From the NCBI GenBank assembly GCA_024403935.1, contig JAKSQV010000015.1, positions 1 through 35,397 on the forward strand: a stretch of DNA of 35,397 nt, read 5' to 3'. Below, piece after piece: positions 1-8,746 of this stretch. Every line of letters begins with the position of its first letter. Positions within the stretch are counted from its first letter, which is position 1. The stretch comes from Ruminococcus sp. GTDB lineage: Bacteria > Bacillota > Clostridia > Oscillospirales > Ruminococcaceae. The translations under genes and the position numbers were made by a program. The notes under the pieces were generated by a model. The model was not told the DNA's origin. It saw nothing but the letters and a program-made list of their open reading frames with translations, and made no database searches.

Positions 1-42
1 CCAGATTCAGCGTAAAATAGCCAATCTGAGTATATTTCCGAA

Positions 43-2670
43 TTACTTCTTTTCGCTTATTGCAGCCTGAGCAGCAGCCAGACGAGCGATCGGAACACGG
101 AAAGGTGAGCAAGAAACATAGTCAAGACCGATCTTGTGGCAGAACTCAACAGATGTAGGATCGCCGCCGTGCTCACCACAGATACCGCAGTGGAGAGTGG
201 GCTTAACGGGCTTACCGAGCTTGATAGCCATTTCCATGAGCTTGCCAACGCCAGTCTGATCGAGCTTAGCGAAGGGATCGCTCTCAAAGATCTTCTTGTC
301 GTAGTAAGCACCGAGGAACTTACCAGCATCGTCACGTGAGAATCCGTATGTCATCTGAGTAAGATCGTTTGTACCGAAGCAGAAGAAGTCAGCATTTGCA
401 GCGATCTCATCAGCTGTAAGAGCAGCTCTCGGGATCTCGATCATTGTACCAACCTCATACTCAAGGTTTGCACCAGCCTCAGCGATAACAGCATCAGCAG
501 TCTCAACAACGACCTTCTTAACGAACTTAAGCTCCTTAACGTCGCCAACGAGCGGGATCATGATCTCAGGCTTAACGTTCCAGTCGGGGTGATTCTTCTT
601 AACATTGATAGCAGCCTTGATAACAGCCTTTGTCTGCATAGCAGCGATCTCAGGATATGTTACAGCAAGACGGCATCCACGGTGACCCATCATGGGGTTG
701 AACTCGTGGAGAGAAGCGATGATATTCTTGATATCCTCAACGGACTTGCCCTGTGAATCAGCGAGAAGCTTGATGTCAGCCTCTTCTGTAGGAACGAATT
801 CGTGGAGAGGAGGATCGAGGAAACGAATAGTAACCGGGTTACCTTCAAGAGCCTCATAGAGAGCCTCGAAGTCGCTCTGCTGCATGGGTTCGATCTTAGC
901 GAGGGCAGCCTCTCTGCCTTCAACTGTATCTGAGCAGATCATCTCACGGAAAGCAGCGATTCTGTCAGCCTCGAAGAACATGTGCTCTGTACGGCAGAGA
1001 CCGATGCCTTCTGCGCCGAGCTCACGAGCCTTCTTAGCGTCAGCAGGTGTATCAGCATTTGTTCTTACCTTGAGAGTTCTGTATTTGTCAGCCCAAGCCA
1101 TGATTCTGCCGAACTCACCAGCGATCTGAGCGTCAACAGTAGGAATGATGCCCTCATAGATGTTACCTGTTGTACCATCGATAGAGATAGCGTCACCTTC
1201 ATTGAAGATCTTGCCGCCGAGCTCGAACTTCTTGTTAACCTCATCCATCTTGATGTCGCCGCATCCGGAAACGCAGCACTCACCCATACCACGAGCAACA
1301 ACAGCAGCGTGAGATGTCATACCGCCGCGAACTGTCAGGATACCCTGAGCAGCCTTCATACCTGTGATGTCCTCAGGAGATGTCTCGAGACGAACGAGAA
1401 CGACCTTCTCGCCCTTTGCAGCCCACTCAACAGCGTCATCAGCTGTGAATACGACCTTACCGCAAGCAGCTCCGGGTGAAGCACCGAGACCCTTGCCAAG
1501 AGGTGTAGCAGCCTTGAGAGCCTTAGCATCGAACTGGGGGTGGAGAAGTGTATCGAGGTTTCTGGGGTCGATCATTGCAACAGCTTCCTGCTCTGTCTTC
1601 ATACCCTCATCAACGAGATCGCAAGCGATCTTGAGAGCAGCCTGAGCAGTTCTCTTACCGTTACGGCACTGGAGCATATAGAGCTTACCGTTTTCAACAG
1701 TAAATTCCATATCCTGCATATCGTGGTAACGATCTTCGAGGATCTGGCAAACCTTTACGAATTCCTTGAAAGCTTCTGGGAACTTCTGTTCCATTTCAGC
1801 GATAGGCATTGGTGTACGAACACCGGCAACAACGTCTTCGCCCTGTGCGTTTGTAAGGAATTCACCCATGAGCTTCTTTTCACCTGTTGCAGGGTCACGA
1901 GTAAATGCAACACCTGTACCGCAGTCATCACCCATGTTACCGAAAGCCATTGACTGTACGTTTACAGCAGTACCCCATGAGAACGGAATATCGTTATCAC
2001 GACGGTAAACGTTAGCTCTTGGGTTATCCCATGAACGGAATACAGCCTTGATAGCACCGATGAGCTGTTCCTTAGGATCATCAGGGAAGTCATTGCCGAT
2101 CTTGTTCTTATATTCAGCCTTGAACTGTGAAGCGAGTTCCTTGAGGTCATCAGCAGTAAGTTCAACGTCCTGCTTAACTCCTCTTGCTTCCTTCATCTGG
2201 TCGATAAGAGCCTCGAAGTACTTCTTACCAACTTCCATAACAACGTCGGAATACATCTGGATGAATCTTCTGTAGCAGTCCCAAGCCCATCTGGGGTTGT
2301 TGGACTTTTCTGCGATAGTATCTACAACTGTCTCGTTAAGACCGAGGTTGAGGATAGTATCCATCATACCGGGCATGGAAGCACGAGCACCTGAACGAAC
2401 GGAAACGAGGAGCGGATTCTCCTTATCGCCGAACTTCTTGCCTGTGATGCCTTCCATCTTAACGATGTACTCGTTGATCTCTGCCATGATCTCGTCAGAG
2501 ATACCACCGTCCTCATAGTACTGTGTGCAGGCCTCTGTTGTGATAGTGAAGCCCTGGGGAACGGGAAGACCGATGTTTGTCATCTCAGCGAGGTTAGCGC
2601 CCTTACCGCCGAGAAGCTCTCTCATGTTGGCATTACCTTCTGAGAAAAGGTAACAATACTTATTTGCCAT
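43..2670 (-). CDS. ppdK: Pyruvate, phosphate dikinase
   Basis: This cytoplasmic enzyme reversibly interconverts pyruvate, ATP and phosphate with phosphoenolpyruvate, AMP and pyrophosphate; in fermentative clostridia it often serves PPi-linked glycolysis. At 875 residues it has the usual family length and is complete. The N-terminal ATP-grasp part begins KYCYLFSEG and contains GGKGANLAEM. The phosphohistidine domain has GGMTSHAAVVARGMG with the catalytic His at about residue 454. The C-terminal TIM barrel has the GLCRTEHMFF motif and the CGICGEHGGDP motif with the acid/base Cys. The ATG has a TGGAGG site 7-8 bases upstream. A TATAAT -10 box lies at 2743-2748 on the same strand, about 70 bases ahead of the start; no good -35 is visible. 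It stands alone and is divergent from rmuC. The identification is secure. Confidence 0.97.
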   Translation of the reverse strand: MANKYCYLFSEGNANMRELLGGKGANLAEMTNIGLPVPQGFTITTEACTQYYEDGGISDEIMAEINEYIVKMEGITGKKFGDKENPLLVSVRSGARASMPGMMDTILNLGLNETVVDTIAEKSNNPRWAWDCYRRFIQMYSDVVMEVGKKYFEALIDQMKEARGVKQDVELTADDLKELASQFKAEYKNKIGNDFPDDPKEQLIGAIKAVFRSWDNPRANVYRRDNDIPFSWGTAVNVQSMAFGNMGDDCGTGVAFTRDPATGEKKLMGEFLTNAQGEDVVAGVRTPMPIAEMEQKFPEAFKEFVKVCQILEDRYHDMQDMEFTVENGKLYMLQCRNGKRTAQAALKIACDLVDEGMKTEQEAVAMIDPRNLDTLLHPQFDAKALKAATPLGKGLGASPGAACGKVVFTADDAVEWAAKGEKVVLVRLETSPEDITGMKAAQGILTVRGGMTSHAAVVARGMGECCVSGCGDIKMDEVNKKFELGGKIFNEGDAISIDGTTGNIYEGIIPTVDAQIAGEFGRIMAWADKYRTLKVRTNADTPADAKKARELGAEGIGLCRTEHMFFEADRIAAFREMICSDTVEGREAALAKIEPMQQSDFEALYEALEGNPVTIRFLDPPLHEFVPTEEADIKLLADSQGKSVEDIKNIIASLHEFNPMMGHRGCRLAVTYPEIAAMQTKAVIKAAINVKKNHPDWNVKPEIMIPLVGDVKELKFVKKVVVETADAVIAEAGANLEYEVGTMIEIPRAALTADEIAANADFFCFGTNDLTQMTYGFSRDDAGKFLGAYYDKKIFESDPFAKLDQTGVGKLMEMAIKLGKPVKPTLHCGICGEHGGDPTSVEFCHKIGLDYVSCSPFRVPIARLAAAQAAISEKK

Positions 2671-2861
2671 GGGAATATACCTCCAGTTTTAAACTTTACC
2701 GGATAAGGACAGACCAAAACCCACCCTTTCCGACTTAGATATATTATACCATAAAATGTAAGAAAAAGCCATATAGAATAACTCAAAAAATCCGGGGCGA
2801 TTTTGCTACAATTTGCACAAAATATTTACAGACAACTGATCTGAAATCCCGTCACGAGAAC

Positions 2862-2890
2862 TTGCTATTTCATAAACCGTATGATATAAT
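2862..2890 (+). promoter_or_regulatory. Promoter of rmuC
   Basis: TTGCTA at 2862-2867 and TATAAT at 2885-2890 are separated by 17 bases. They point at rmuC, whose ATG lies 45 bases beyond the -10 box behind an AAGGAG site. Confidence 0.7.
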
Positions 2891-2934
2891 AATAGAATAA
2901 CATATTATACTGAATACAAAGGAGATATGCAGAA

Positions 2935-4170
2935 ATGACCGATATAGTTCTTATTATACTGTGTACAATAATAATAGTACTGCTGATCGTTGTACTGATA
3001 AAGCTGATGTCAAGAACAGGAGACGAACGCGGCGAGGCTCTTGAAAAATCCCTGCGTGACGGGCTTTCCGAATCCCGACACGAAATGTCAGCCGAGCTCA
3101 ACGGAGGTATGCAGACATTCAGCCGTCTGCTCACCGACAACCAGAATCAGGCATCCGAGGCGCAGCTCCGCCAGCTCACAAATCTCGAAAACCGTTTCAA
3201 AACCCTTGAGTCCGCCAACAACGAAAAGCTTGAGAGTCTGCGCCTTACAATGATGCGTCAGCTCAGCTCGATACAGGACGAGAATCAGAAGAAGCTCGAT
3301 GTGATACAGAACACTGTCAACGAAAAGCTCGAGACACAGCTCCGCAATTCATTCAAGCTTGTGAGTGAGCGGCTTGAAAAGGTATACGAGAGCCTCGGCG
3401 AGATGCAGAGCATCGCATCGGGAGTAGGCGACCTGAAAAAGGTGCTCTCGAATGTCAAGACACGCGGAATACTCGGAGAGATCCAGCTCGGCAGTATCCT
3501 TGAGGAGATACTTGCTCCCGAGCTCTACGATACCGAGGTTGCAACTATTCCCGACAGCCGCGAGCGCGTAGAATTTGCTGTCAAGCTCCCCGGAGCGGCA
3601 GACGGCTCGAATATCTATCTTCCGATAGATTCAAAGTTCCCCGGCGATACATACGCGGCACTGCAGGAGGCGTACGAATCCGGTGAAAAAGAGCGCATAG
3701 AATCTGCCAAGAAGGAGCTTATCTCCGTGATAAAGAAGTGCGCCGGCGATATACGCTCAAAGTATGTAGCTCCGCCATACACCACCAATTTCGGCATCAT
3801 GTTCCTGCCGTTCGAAGGCTTGTACGCCGAAGCTGTAAAGCTCGGACTCATTGAGACACTTCAGCGCGAATACAGCATCAGCATAACAGGTCCGTCAACA
3901 ATGGCAGCAATGCTCAATTCGCTCCAGATGGGCTTCCGCACACTCGCTATACAAAAGCGCAGCAATGAAGTCTGGGAAATCCTCGGCTCAGTCAAAAAGG
4001 AATTCGGCAACTTCTCAGAAGCTCTTGAAAAAACACAGAAGCACATCAGACAGGTCGATGACGATCTCGAAAAGCTCATCGGAACACGTACACGTCAGAT
4101 AAACCGCAGTCTCAGCAAGGTCGAGCTCCCGCTCGGCGGAGATGATACTCCGGGACTTCTTGGTGACTGA
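2935..4170 (+). CDS. rmuC: RmuC-family DNA recombination protein
   Basis: RmuC proteins are membrane-tethered, predicted nuclease-fold proteins linked to limiting recombination at inverted repeats; the biochemical activity of this copy is inferred from the family. Residues 4-24 form a hydrophobic N-terminal anchor, about 30-150 are charged and coiled-coil-like, and about 170-380 form the RmuC core with the LPIDSKFPGDTYAAL motif, the family's characteristic DSKFP stretch. At 411 residues it has normal length. An AAGGAG site precedes the ATG by about 9 bases. It is monocistronic: its own promoter lies upstream and a strong hairpin terminator starts 10 bases after the stop. It faces the sensor kinase gene convergently. 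Confidence 0.93.
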   Translation: MTDIVLIILCTIIIVLLIVVLIKLMSRTGDERGEALEKSLRDGLSESRHEMSAELNGGMQTFSRLLTDNQNQASEAQLRQLTNLENRFKTLESANNEKLESLRLTMMRQLSSIQDENQKKLDVIQNTVNEKLETQLRNSFKLVSERLEKVYESLGEMQSIASGVGDLKKVLSNVKTRGILGEIQLGSILEEILAPELYDTEVATIPDSRERVEFAVKLPGAADGSNIYLPIDSKFPGDTYAALQEAYESGEKERIESAKKELISVIKKCAGDIRSKYVAPPYTTNFGIMFLPFEGLYAEAVKLGLIETLQREYSISITGPSTMAAMLNSLQMGFRTLAIQKRSNEVWEILGSVKKEFGNFSEALEKTQKHIRQVDDDLEKLIGTRTRQINRSLSKVELPLGGDDTPGLLGD

Positions 4171-4180
4171 AAACATAACA

Positions 4181-4217
4181 GGGAGCAGCCCTTCTGATAC
4201 GGGCTGCTCCCTTTTTT
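4181..4217 (+). terminator. Intrinsic terminator after rmuC
   Basis: GGGAGCAGCCC (4181-4191) pairs perfectly with GGGCTGCTCCC (4201-4211) across a 9-base loop, followed by six T. It lies between convergent genes, and the minus-strand side lacks a clean T-run, so it mainly serves rmuC. Confidence 0.93.
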
Positions 4218-4246
4218 CAGCTTCGCACAGAAGCCTCATCATATTT

Positions 4247-6163
4247 TTATGTCATGGTCACAACAAAGCATACACTCTTACCCTCGGCGTTATCAACGAA
4301 AAGCTTGAATTTATGCCTGTCAATAATGGATTTCGCAATGGCAAGACCGAGTCCGTAACCGCCTGTGGCTCTGTTTCGTGAAGCATCACTTCGGAAGAAA
4401 CGTTCAAATATCTTTTCCTTCTCAGACTCCTTGAGACCGCTTCCCGTATTGTACACAGAGAAACGTACTCTGCTGCCTTCACTGGTGAGCGACACACGCA
4501 CAGTCCCCTTCTCCTTTGAGTATTTCAGCGCATTATCAATGAATATCGCCGCCATCTGCTTGATGTGCTGCTCGCTGCCCGTGATCCTTATGCCCTCCTC
4601 AATATCGAGGATATAGCTCTTGCCTGCCTCAAATGCCCGACACTCGAACGGGAGCGCAGTATTCGCAACAGCCTTGCTCAGATCAAATTCAGATGATATG
4701 AAGTTTGAATTGTTTTCCAGCCTCGTCAGATTGAGCAGATCATTCACAAGCACATTCATACGTTCTGCCTGATCCTGAATGTAGGTCAGCCACTTGTTCT
4801 CCCCTATCTCCCCGGCAAGAACATCAGCGTTCGCGGATATGACTGTCAGCGGCGTTTTCAGCTCATGGCTCGCATCTGAGACGAACTGCTTCTGCTTATC
4901 GAACGCCACCTTTATCGGACGCACGATCAAGCCGCTCAGGAAGTATGCGGCAGCGGAAAGGATAACGATGCTGATAAGTCCTACAATAATGGTAGTGCGT
5001 TTCAGCTTCTTCATCATGTTGATCTCGGCACTCTTGTCGGTGAATACCATAAGTGTGCCGTTATCCTTTTTCTCAGCGCAGAACTGGTAGCAGTTCGCCA
5101 TTCCGAAGTCAGCTTTCCTGTCAAGTATCTCATTGACATACTGCTGGGCAACAGCTTCTGTCATCTCGTCATTGTTCTGTATTCCAAGAAGTCTGCCGTT
5201 TTCGTCAGCCATGATGACGAAGAAGTCTATGAATCCGAGTGTACGGGGAATGCTGCCCTCGTCATATTTCTCTTTCTTAGGAGCAGGTTCATGCGGTGTC
5301 GTATCACGTTCCTGATAAGCTGAAGCCGCCGTGGTCCGTGTTGAGCTGGCGTCATTCAGTACAGTATAGCCGTCAAGTACAGGAGCAAGCTCTTTATTCG
5401 CCATGCAGCTGAATATCCATTCCTGCTCGCAGCATTTCGCAGATGTGGTACAGATAGCTTCGTTGGTCTCGTGCTCGTGTTCATGCTCAGGTCGGTATTC
5501 AGGACAATAATCATCGTTGATATGTCTGCCGTTCCACCACGAAGGAGGCATCCACGGATCGTATGGCATCCACGGCCCCCACGGTCCCCACTGGTCCCAT
5601 CCGGGCTGACACTCATTCTGATCCGGATGAGCTGCAGTTGTCGGAGTCTCAGTATGATGGGGATGTGCCTCGGTCGTCTGAGTGATTCTGTATGCAGTGG
5701 CAATGGTAGTCTCTGCAGTTGTCGGAGCATCGGATTCAACCACACATTCAGTCGTCGGAACGTCCTGCACGACAGGCGGAGCCGTTGTCTGAACAGGCTG
5801 AACGGCAGTTGACTCGGTCTGAAGCTCTGTTGTTGTCACTTCGGCAGTCGTGGTCTCAACGGCAGTCGAAGCAGACTGCGTCGTCGGAACGGCAGATGTT
5901 TCGGACTGAGGCTTCGGCGGCGGTTCTTCGCGCGGAAAATCGTCAAATTTCTGCCAGTTGACATCATCAGGACGCTCGATGAAAAATCTTCCCGAGCCGC
6001 CGTCATATCCAACGCCTGCCGCAACCTGTTCGAGAACGGTCTGGGTCTGGTGCTCCATGACCGTTTCCATAATTATGTTTATGGAGCCGAGAACGGCTAT
6101 AAATATGGCAAGCAGTATCGAAGTAATGATACCGAAAAATTTCAGCTGTACCTTTCTGAACAA
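4247..6163 (-). CDS. Sensor histidine kinase with large His/Trp/Cys-rich extracytoplasmic domain
   Basis: This membrane histidine kinase is the partner of the response regulator encoded 33 bases upstream. The first membrane segment is at about residues 8-33, an outside domain spans about 34-380, the second membrane segment is at about 385-410, then come a HAMP-like stretch and the kinase. The H-box is SDASHELKTPL with His433, the N-box is DNALKYS, the G1 box is NTGSG (a variant of DNGxG) and the G2 box is GGYGLGLAIAKS. The outside domain is strange: a Thr/Pro-rich low-complexity stretch (about 85-175), an HPHH cluster, a Trp/Pro-rich segment with repeated WGPW and DPWMP units (about 187-213), an HEHEHE run (about 225-232) and roughly nine cysteines including CC. 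Translation appears to start at TTG (6163) with GGAGG 9 bases upstream. Kinase assignment is secure; the signal is unknown, though metal or redox sensing or wall contact would fit. Confidence 0.93.
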   Translation of the reverse strand: MFRKVQLKFFGIITSILLAIFIAVLGSINIIMETVMEHQTQTVLEQVAAGVGYDGGSGRFFIERPDDVNWQKFDDFPREEPPPKPQSETSAVPTTQSASTAVETTTAEVTTTELQTESTAVQPVQTTAPPVVQDVPTTECVVESDAPTTAETTIATAYRITQTTEAHPHHTETPTTAAHPDQNECQPGWDQWGPWGPWMPYDPWMPPSWWNGRHINDDYCPEYRPEHEHEHETNEAICTTSAKCCEQEWIFSCMANKELAPVLDGYTVLNDASSTRTTAASAYQERDTTPHEPAPKKEKYDEGSIPRTLGFIDFFVIMADENGRLLGIQNNDEMTEAVAQQYVNEILDRKADFGMANCYQFCAEKKDNGTLMVFTDKSAEINMMKKLKRTTIIVGLISIVILSAAAYFLSGLIVRPIKVAFDKQKQFVSDASHELKTPLTVISANADVLAGEIGENKWLTYIQDQAERMNVLVNDLLNLTRLENNSNFISSEFDLSKAVANTALPFECRAFEAGKSYILDIEEGIRITGSEQHIKQMAAIFIDNALKYSKEKGTVRVSLTSEGSRVRFSVYNTGSGLKESEKEKIFERFFRSDASRNRATGGYGLGLAIAKSIIDRHKFKLFVDNAEGKSVCFVVTMT

Positions 6164-6196
6164 AGGTATGCACCTCCATAATGATACGTGAATAAA

Positions 6197-6877
6197 CTAT
6201 TTCTCTATACTGTCAATGGAATAGCCCATGCGACGTGCTGTCTTGATCTGCACCGGAGCTGATATGATACTCAGCTTCTTACGCAGGAACGATATGTAAA
6301 CCTCGATGTTATTGTAGTCAACATCACTCTCATATCCCCATATTTTCTCAATAATGCGCTCCTTGGTCAGTATCTGTCTTGGATTTGCGATAAGGAGCTC
6401 CATTATCTGATACTCCTTGAGGCTCAGCTTCACATCATTTTCTCCGCAGCTTATCGAACAGGTATTCTTGTGGAGCAGTACGCCGTTGAACTCAAAACGG
6501 TTGTCATCCCGTACCTCTCCCTTTCTGCGGGTAAGAGCGCGTATGCGTGCAAGAAGCTCCCCTGTCACGAATGGCTTTGTGAGGTAGTCGTCAGCACCGC
6601 AGTCAAGCCCGTTGATCTTATCATCGATCTCACTTCTTGCGGTGAGCAGCAAAACAGGCGTGCTGATCTTCTCTGCACGGAGATTCCTGAGAACATCAAG
6701 CCCGTTCATACCCGGAAGCATAATGTCAAGGACTATGCAGTTGTAAACACCCGTGAGAGCGTTATCGAGTCCCTGTATCCCGTCATATACCGTGTCAACT
6801 GAATACATATTGCGCCTGAGTATCTCGCTGAGAGCATCGGCAAGCTGTATCTCATCCTCAACGACCAGCAGTTTCAT
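6197..6877 (-). CDS. OmpR/PhoB-family response regulator
   Basis: This is a 226-residue DNA-binding response regulator. The receiver domain (about 1-115) has the acidic pair near EDE at residues 7-9, the phosphoacceptor Asp in IVLDIMLPGMNG (about 51), the conserved Thr in LLLTAR and the Lys in YLTKPF. The C-terminal winged helix (about 130-222) has the typical LSLKEYQIMELL and YISFLRKKL stretches. A G-rich site (GGGGGGA) precedes the ATG by about 7 bases. It lies directly upstream of the sensor kinase on the same strand, so the two are almost certainly cotranscribed and form one two-component system. The target genes cannot be read from the sequence. Confidence 0.96.
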   Translation of the reverse strand: MKLLVVEDEIQLADALSEILRRNMYSVDTVYDGIQGLDNALTGVYNCIVLDIMLPGMNGLDVLRNLRAEKISTPVLLLTARSEIDDKINGLDCGADDYLTKPFVTGELLARIRALTRRKGEVRDDNRFEFNGVLLHKNTCSISCGENDVKLSLKEYQIMELLIANPRQILTKERIIEKIWGYESDVDYNNIEVYISFLRKKLSIISAPVQIKTARRMGYSIDSIEK

Positions 6878-7033
6878 TCAGAATCCCCCCTTTTCAGAAA
6901 TCTGTTTCATAATATATACCATTATAACACAATTTCTTTAAATAAGCTTAAAAGGTAAATGTTTTAATTTGTAAAAGTTCTGTTGCTTTTTTTGTGCAAT
7001 GTTCCGTTTTTGTCTGAAATAGATAAAGATATG

Positions 7034-7062
7034 TTGACTATGTTTTATTTTTATGCTAAAAT
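7034..7062 (+). promoter_or_regulatory. Promoter of the 238-residue unknown gene
   Basis: TTGACT (7034-7039), 17 bases, TAAAAT (7057-7062). The leader that follows holds a 7-bp hairpin, TGACGTA pairing with TACGTCA near 7080-7100. The rest of 6878-7161 is AT-rich with no gene. Confidence 0.6.
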
Positions 7063-7161
7063 TATTGAGTAAGATACCATTGACGTATATTATTACGTCA
7101 GGTCAGGAAGATTTTTGGGAGCGGCTTTTGCAGAGGCTGCGTGAGATAAGAGGTGTTGATA

Positions 7162-7878
7162 ATGCTGTCACTACAGGAACGTGAAAGTAAAAAGGGTGTG
7201 TTTTCAAAACCGCTTCGTTCAGGCGGAAGCGCCGATGGAAAAAGATATAACGAGATCTACGCTAATTTCAGCCGTGACGGTTACAGCCGCGCTCTTGCCG
7301 ATGAATACGCTGATGCCTTTGTTAACGACCGTAAAAAACCGGCAGCAGAGGATATACTCCAGACAGTCAAGCTGTTCGACAGAATACGCGACTTCGGCAC
7401 TGCTGAATTCTATCTTGAAATGCTGAGTGATAAGAAGCTCAGCAATGAAGACAAATTTGCATACTGCATAGAAATGCTGAAAAACAAAAGCAAGCGCGGC
7501 AACTGGCGCGATGCAGTTGACTTCCGCACAGAGAACATCAACTTCCTTCAGAAACACTCCGAAAAAGTCAGTATGAAACAGCGTGCTGAGATGTATATCG
7601 CTCTCTCGCTCGTTGACTGTGCATCAAAGGAATATATGCAGGCATTCAAGCTCCTGACAGGCTTCGGATACAGGCCGCAGGGCAGGAATGACGAGAACCT
7701 GCTTGAAATACTTATTACAGGTGTATATATCTGTTCAAAGTCAGGCGAACAGGACAGCATAGAGAATGCTGTCGAAAACGCCCGCGGTGCGTTAAAGCTC
7801 TTTACGGAGTTCGAGCACCCGTGGCTGAAGGCCTACTATGAGAAACGCATAGAGGATGCCGCTCAGGGCATCATATAA
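7162..7878 (+). CDS. Unknown protein, helical-repeat-like
   Basis: I do not recognise a family. The ATG at 7162 is preferred over the in-frame GTG at 7153 because AGAGG lies 8 bases before it, giving 238 residues. The protein is soluble, with no signal peptide or membrane segment, and highly charged. It looks all-helical, with stretches such as AEFYLEMLSDKKL, KFAYCIEMLKNKS and RAEMYIALSLVDCASKEY spaced like TPR or similar helix-turn-helix repeats. The first 25 residues are basic and Gly/Ser-rich. It is monocistronic, with its own promoter and a clean terminator. An adaptor or scaffold role would fit a TPR-like fold, but no function can be assigned. Confidence 0.75.
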   Translation: MLSLQERESKKGVFSKPLRSGGSADGKRYNEIYANFSRDGYSRALADEYADAFVNDRKKPAAEDILQTVKLFDRIRDFGTAEFYLEMLSDKKLSNEDKFAYCIEMLKNKSKRGNWRDAVDFRTENINFLQKHSEKVSMKQRAEMYIALSLVDCASKEYMQAFKLLTGFGYRPQGRNDENLLEILITGVYICSKSGEQDSIENAVENARGALKLFTEFEHPWLKAYYEKRIEDAAQGII

Positions 7879-7892
7879 CTTAGAATAATATT

Positions 7893-7919
7893 GCAGGAGC
7901 CATAGGGCTCCTGCTTTTT
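7893..7919 (+). terminator. Intrinsic terminator after the unknown gene
   Basis: GCAGGAGCC (7893-7901) pairs with GGCTCCTGC (7906-7914) around a 4-base loop, then five T. It begins 14 bases after the stop codon. Confidence 0.93.
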
Positions 7920-8255
7920 GTTTACCGTACAGAAATCATAAATAATCGTAAATCTTTCCACATAGGTATATAATCACATAATTTAACCATAATAAGTTGT
8001 ATTGTTGCAATCCGCATCATGTATGTATATATTCTTGTATAGCGGCACATCCGTGTCAAAAAAGTCTGTATACAAAACGACTGTTTTCAGCCGTTTTCTT
8101 ACGCTTATAATTACATTTAACCAGTACACAATAAGTATAATTTTACGTTTATGAACGAAATGTATATTATATAAATCATATATTGTATTTACTCAAAATT
8201 AATTTTTTCTTCTCGCAGCCGAATAGCAATTTTGTGCTAAATCTGAGCAATATTA
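7920..8255. other. AT-rich gene-free stretch
   Basis: No ORF with a ribosome binding site is visible on either strand. A possible weak promoter (TTGCAA 8005-8010, 17 bases, TATATT 8028-8033) precedes a 7-bp inverted repeat, TTGTATA (8035-8041) with TATACAA (8069-8075), and a short hairpin at 8077-8094 followed by TTTCTT. This could be a very small transcript, but the evidence is weak. Confidence 0.35.
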
Positions 8256-8259
8256 TTGA

Positions 8260-8288
8260 TTGATTATCTTGTGGGTTTATTCTATAAT
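8260..8288 (+). promoter_or_regulatory. Strong promoter of the candidate noncoding RNA
   Basis: TTGATT (8260-8265), exactly 17 bases, consensus TATAAT (8283-8288). Transcription should start near 8295. No coding region follows before the terminator at 8634. Confidence 0.7.
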
Positions 8289-8294
8289 ACAAAT

Positions 8295-8681
8295 GTCGGA
8301 ACCGAAAATCTGCTGTATGCAGAAATTCGTTCGGCACACAATAAGATCTATATTTTATTGTGTCCTGTGATTAACGGCAAATACATTTCATTCTGCTTTC
8401 CGGTTTAAACTCCGCCGGTCTTTTCGTACCACCAAGTCTTTGCAGATATTCGTGCAGGTAAGCTGTTTATTAAACATTAATGCCTATAATATGTTTAATC
8501 GCCTAAATTCAGCTTCATTTAGTTTACACGATGTGAATTCTACCTACAACAGCAGTTGGATGTATGGATACTTCGGATTGTATCTGCCGTAGTCGGAACA
8601 GCGTATAGAGGGTGCGCTTTTCCGATGCTGAGAGACGTTCTTCACTGACTTTTGAGAGGGTGTCGGTGAAGAGCGTCTTTT
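8295..8681 (+). ncRNA. Candidate structured noncoding RNA, about 390 nt, family unrecognised
   Basis: A promoter ends at 8288 and an intrinsic terminator ends at 8681, with no credible ORF between. The stretch can fold into a chain of local hairpins: TCTGC/GCAGA inside CCGAA/TTCGG near the 5' end; ACACAATAA with TTATTGTGT (about 8336-8363); ATTAAACAT with ATGTTTAAT (about 8473-8503); CTAAAT with ATTTAG (about 8504-8523); GATAC with GTATC (about 8567-8585); and TCGGAA-c-AGCG with CGCT-t-TTCCGA (8593-8625). The motif GTCGGAAC occurs at 8295 and again at 8592. I looked for hallmarks of 6S RNA, RNase P RNA, tmRNA, SRP RNA, T-box and common riboswitches and found none. It could also be a long leader for pth, but pth has its own promoter after a second terminator. 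The transcript unit is well supported; the function is unknown. Confidence 0.55.
8634..8681 (+). terminator. Intrinsic terminator of the candidate RNA
   Basis: A 16-bp helix forms between 8634-8649 and 8662-8677 (two G-T wobbles, no mismatch) around a 12-base loop, followed by TTTT and, after CAC, a second TTTT. Confidence 0.85.
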
Positions 8682-8714
8682 CACTTTTCAGTCCCCTTTT
8701 CATATCCGTTATCC

Positions 8715-8737
8715 AAACGCCTGCACGGCGTTTTTTT
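8715..8737 (+). terminator. Second terminator-like hairpin before pth
   Basis: AAACGCC (8715-8721) pairs with GGCGTTT (8727-8733) around TGCAC, with the T-run continuing to 8737. It backs up the terminator 34 bases upstream and separates the candidate RNA from pth. Confidence 0.7.
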
Positions 8738-8746
8738 CTGTGGCTG

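Noticed and set aside
982-1479. 165-codon ORF opposite ppdK
   Set aside because: It is a shadow of ppdK, a secure gene, and shows no start signals of its own. The same holds for the other long frames opposite mfd, CotH and the hydrolase.
8600-8677. Resemblance to a lysine riboswitch (AGAGGGTGCG and a GTCGGTGAAG stretch)
   Set aside because: The two matching pieces are only about 60 bases apart, the expected five-helix junction of about 170 bases cannot fit, and the second piece is one arm of the terminator helix.
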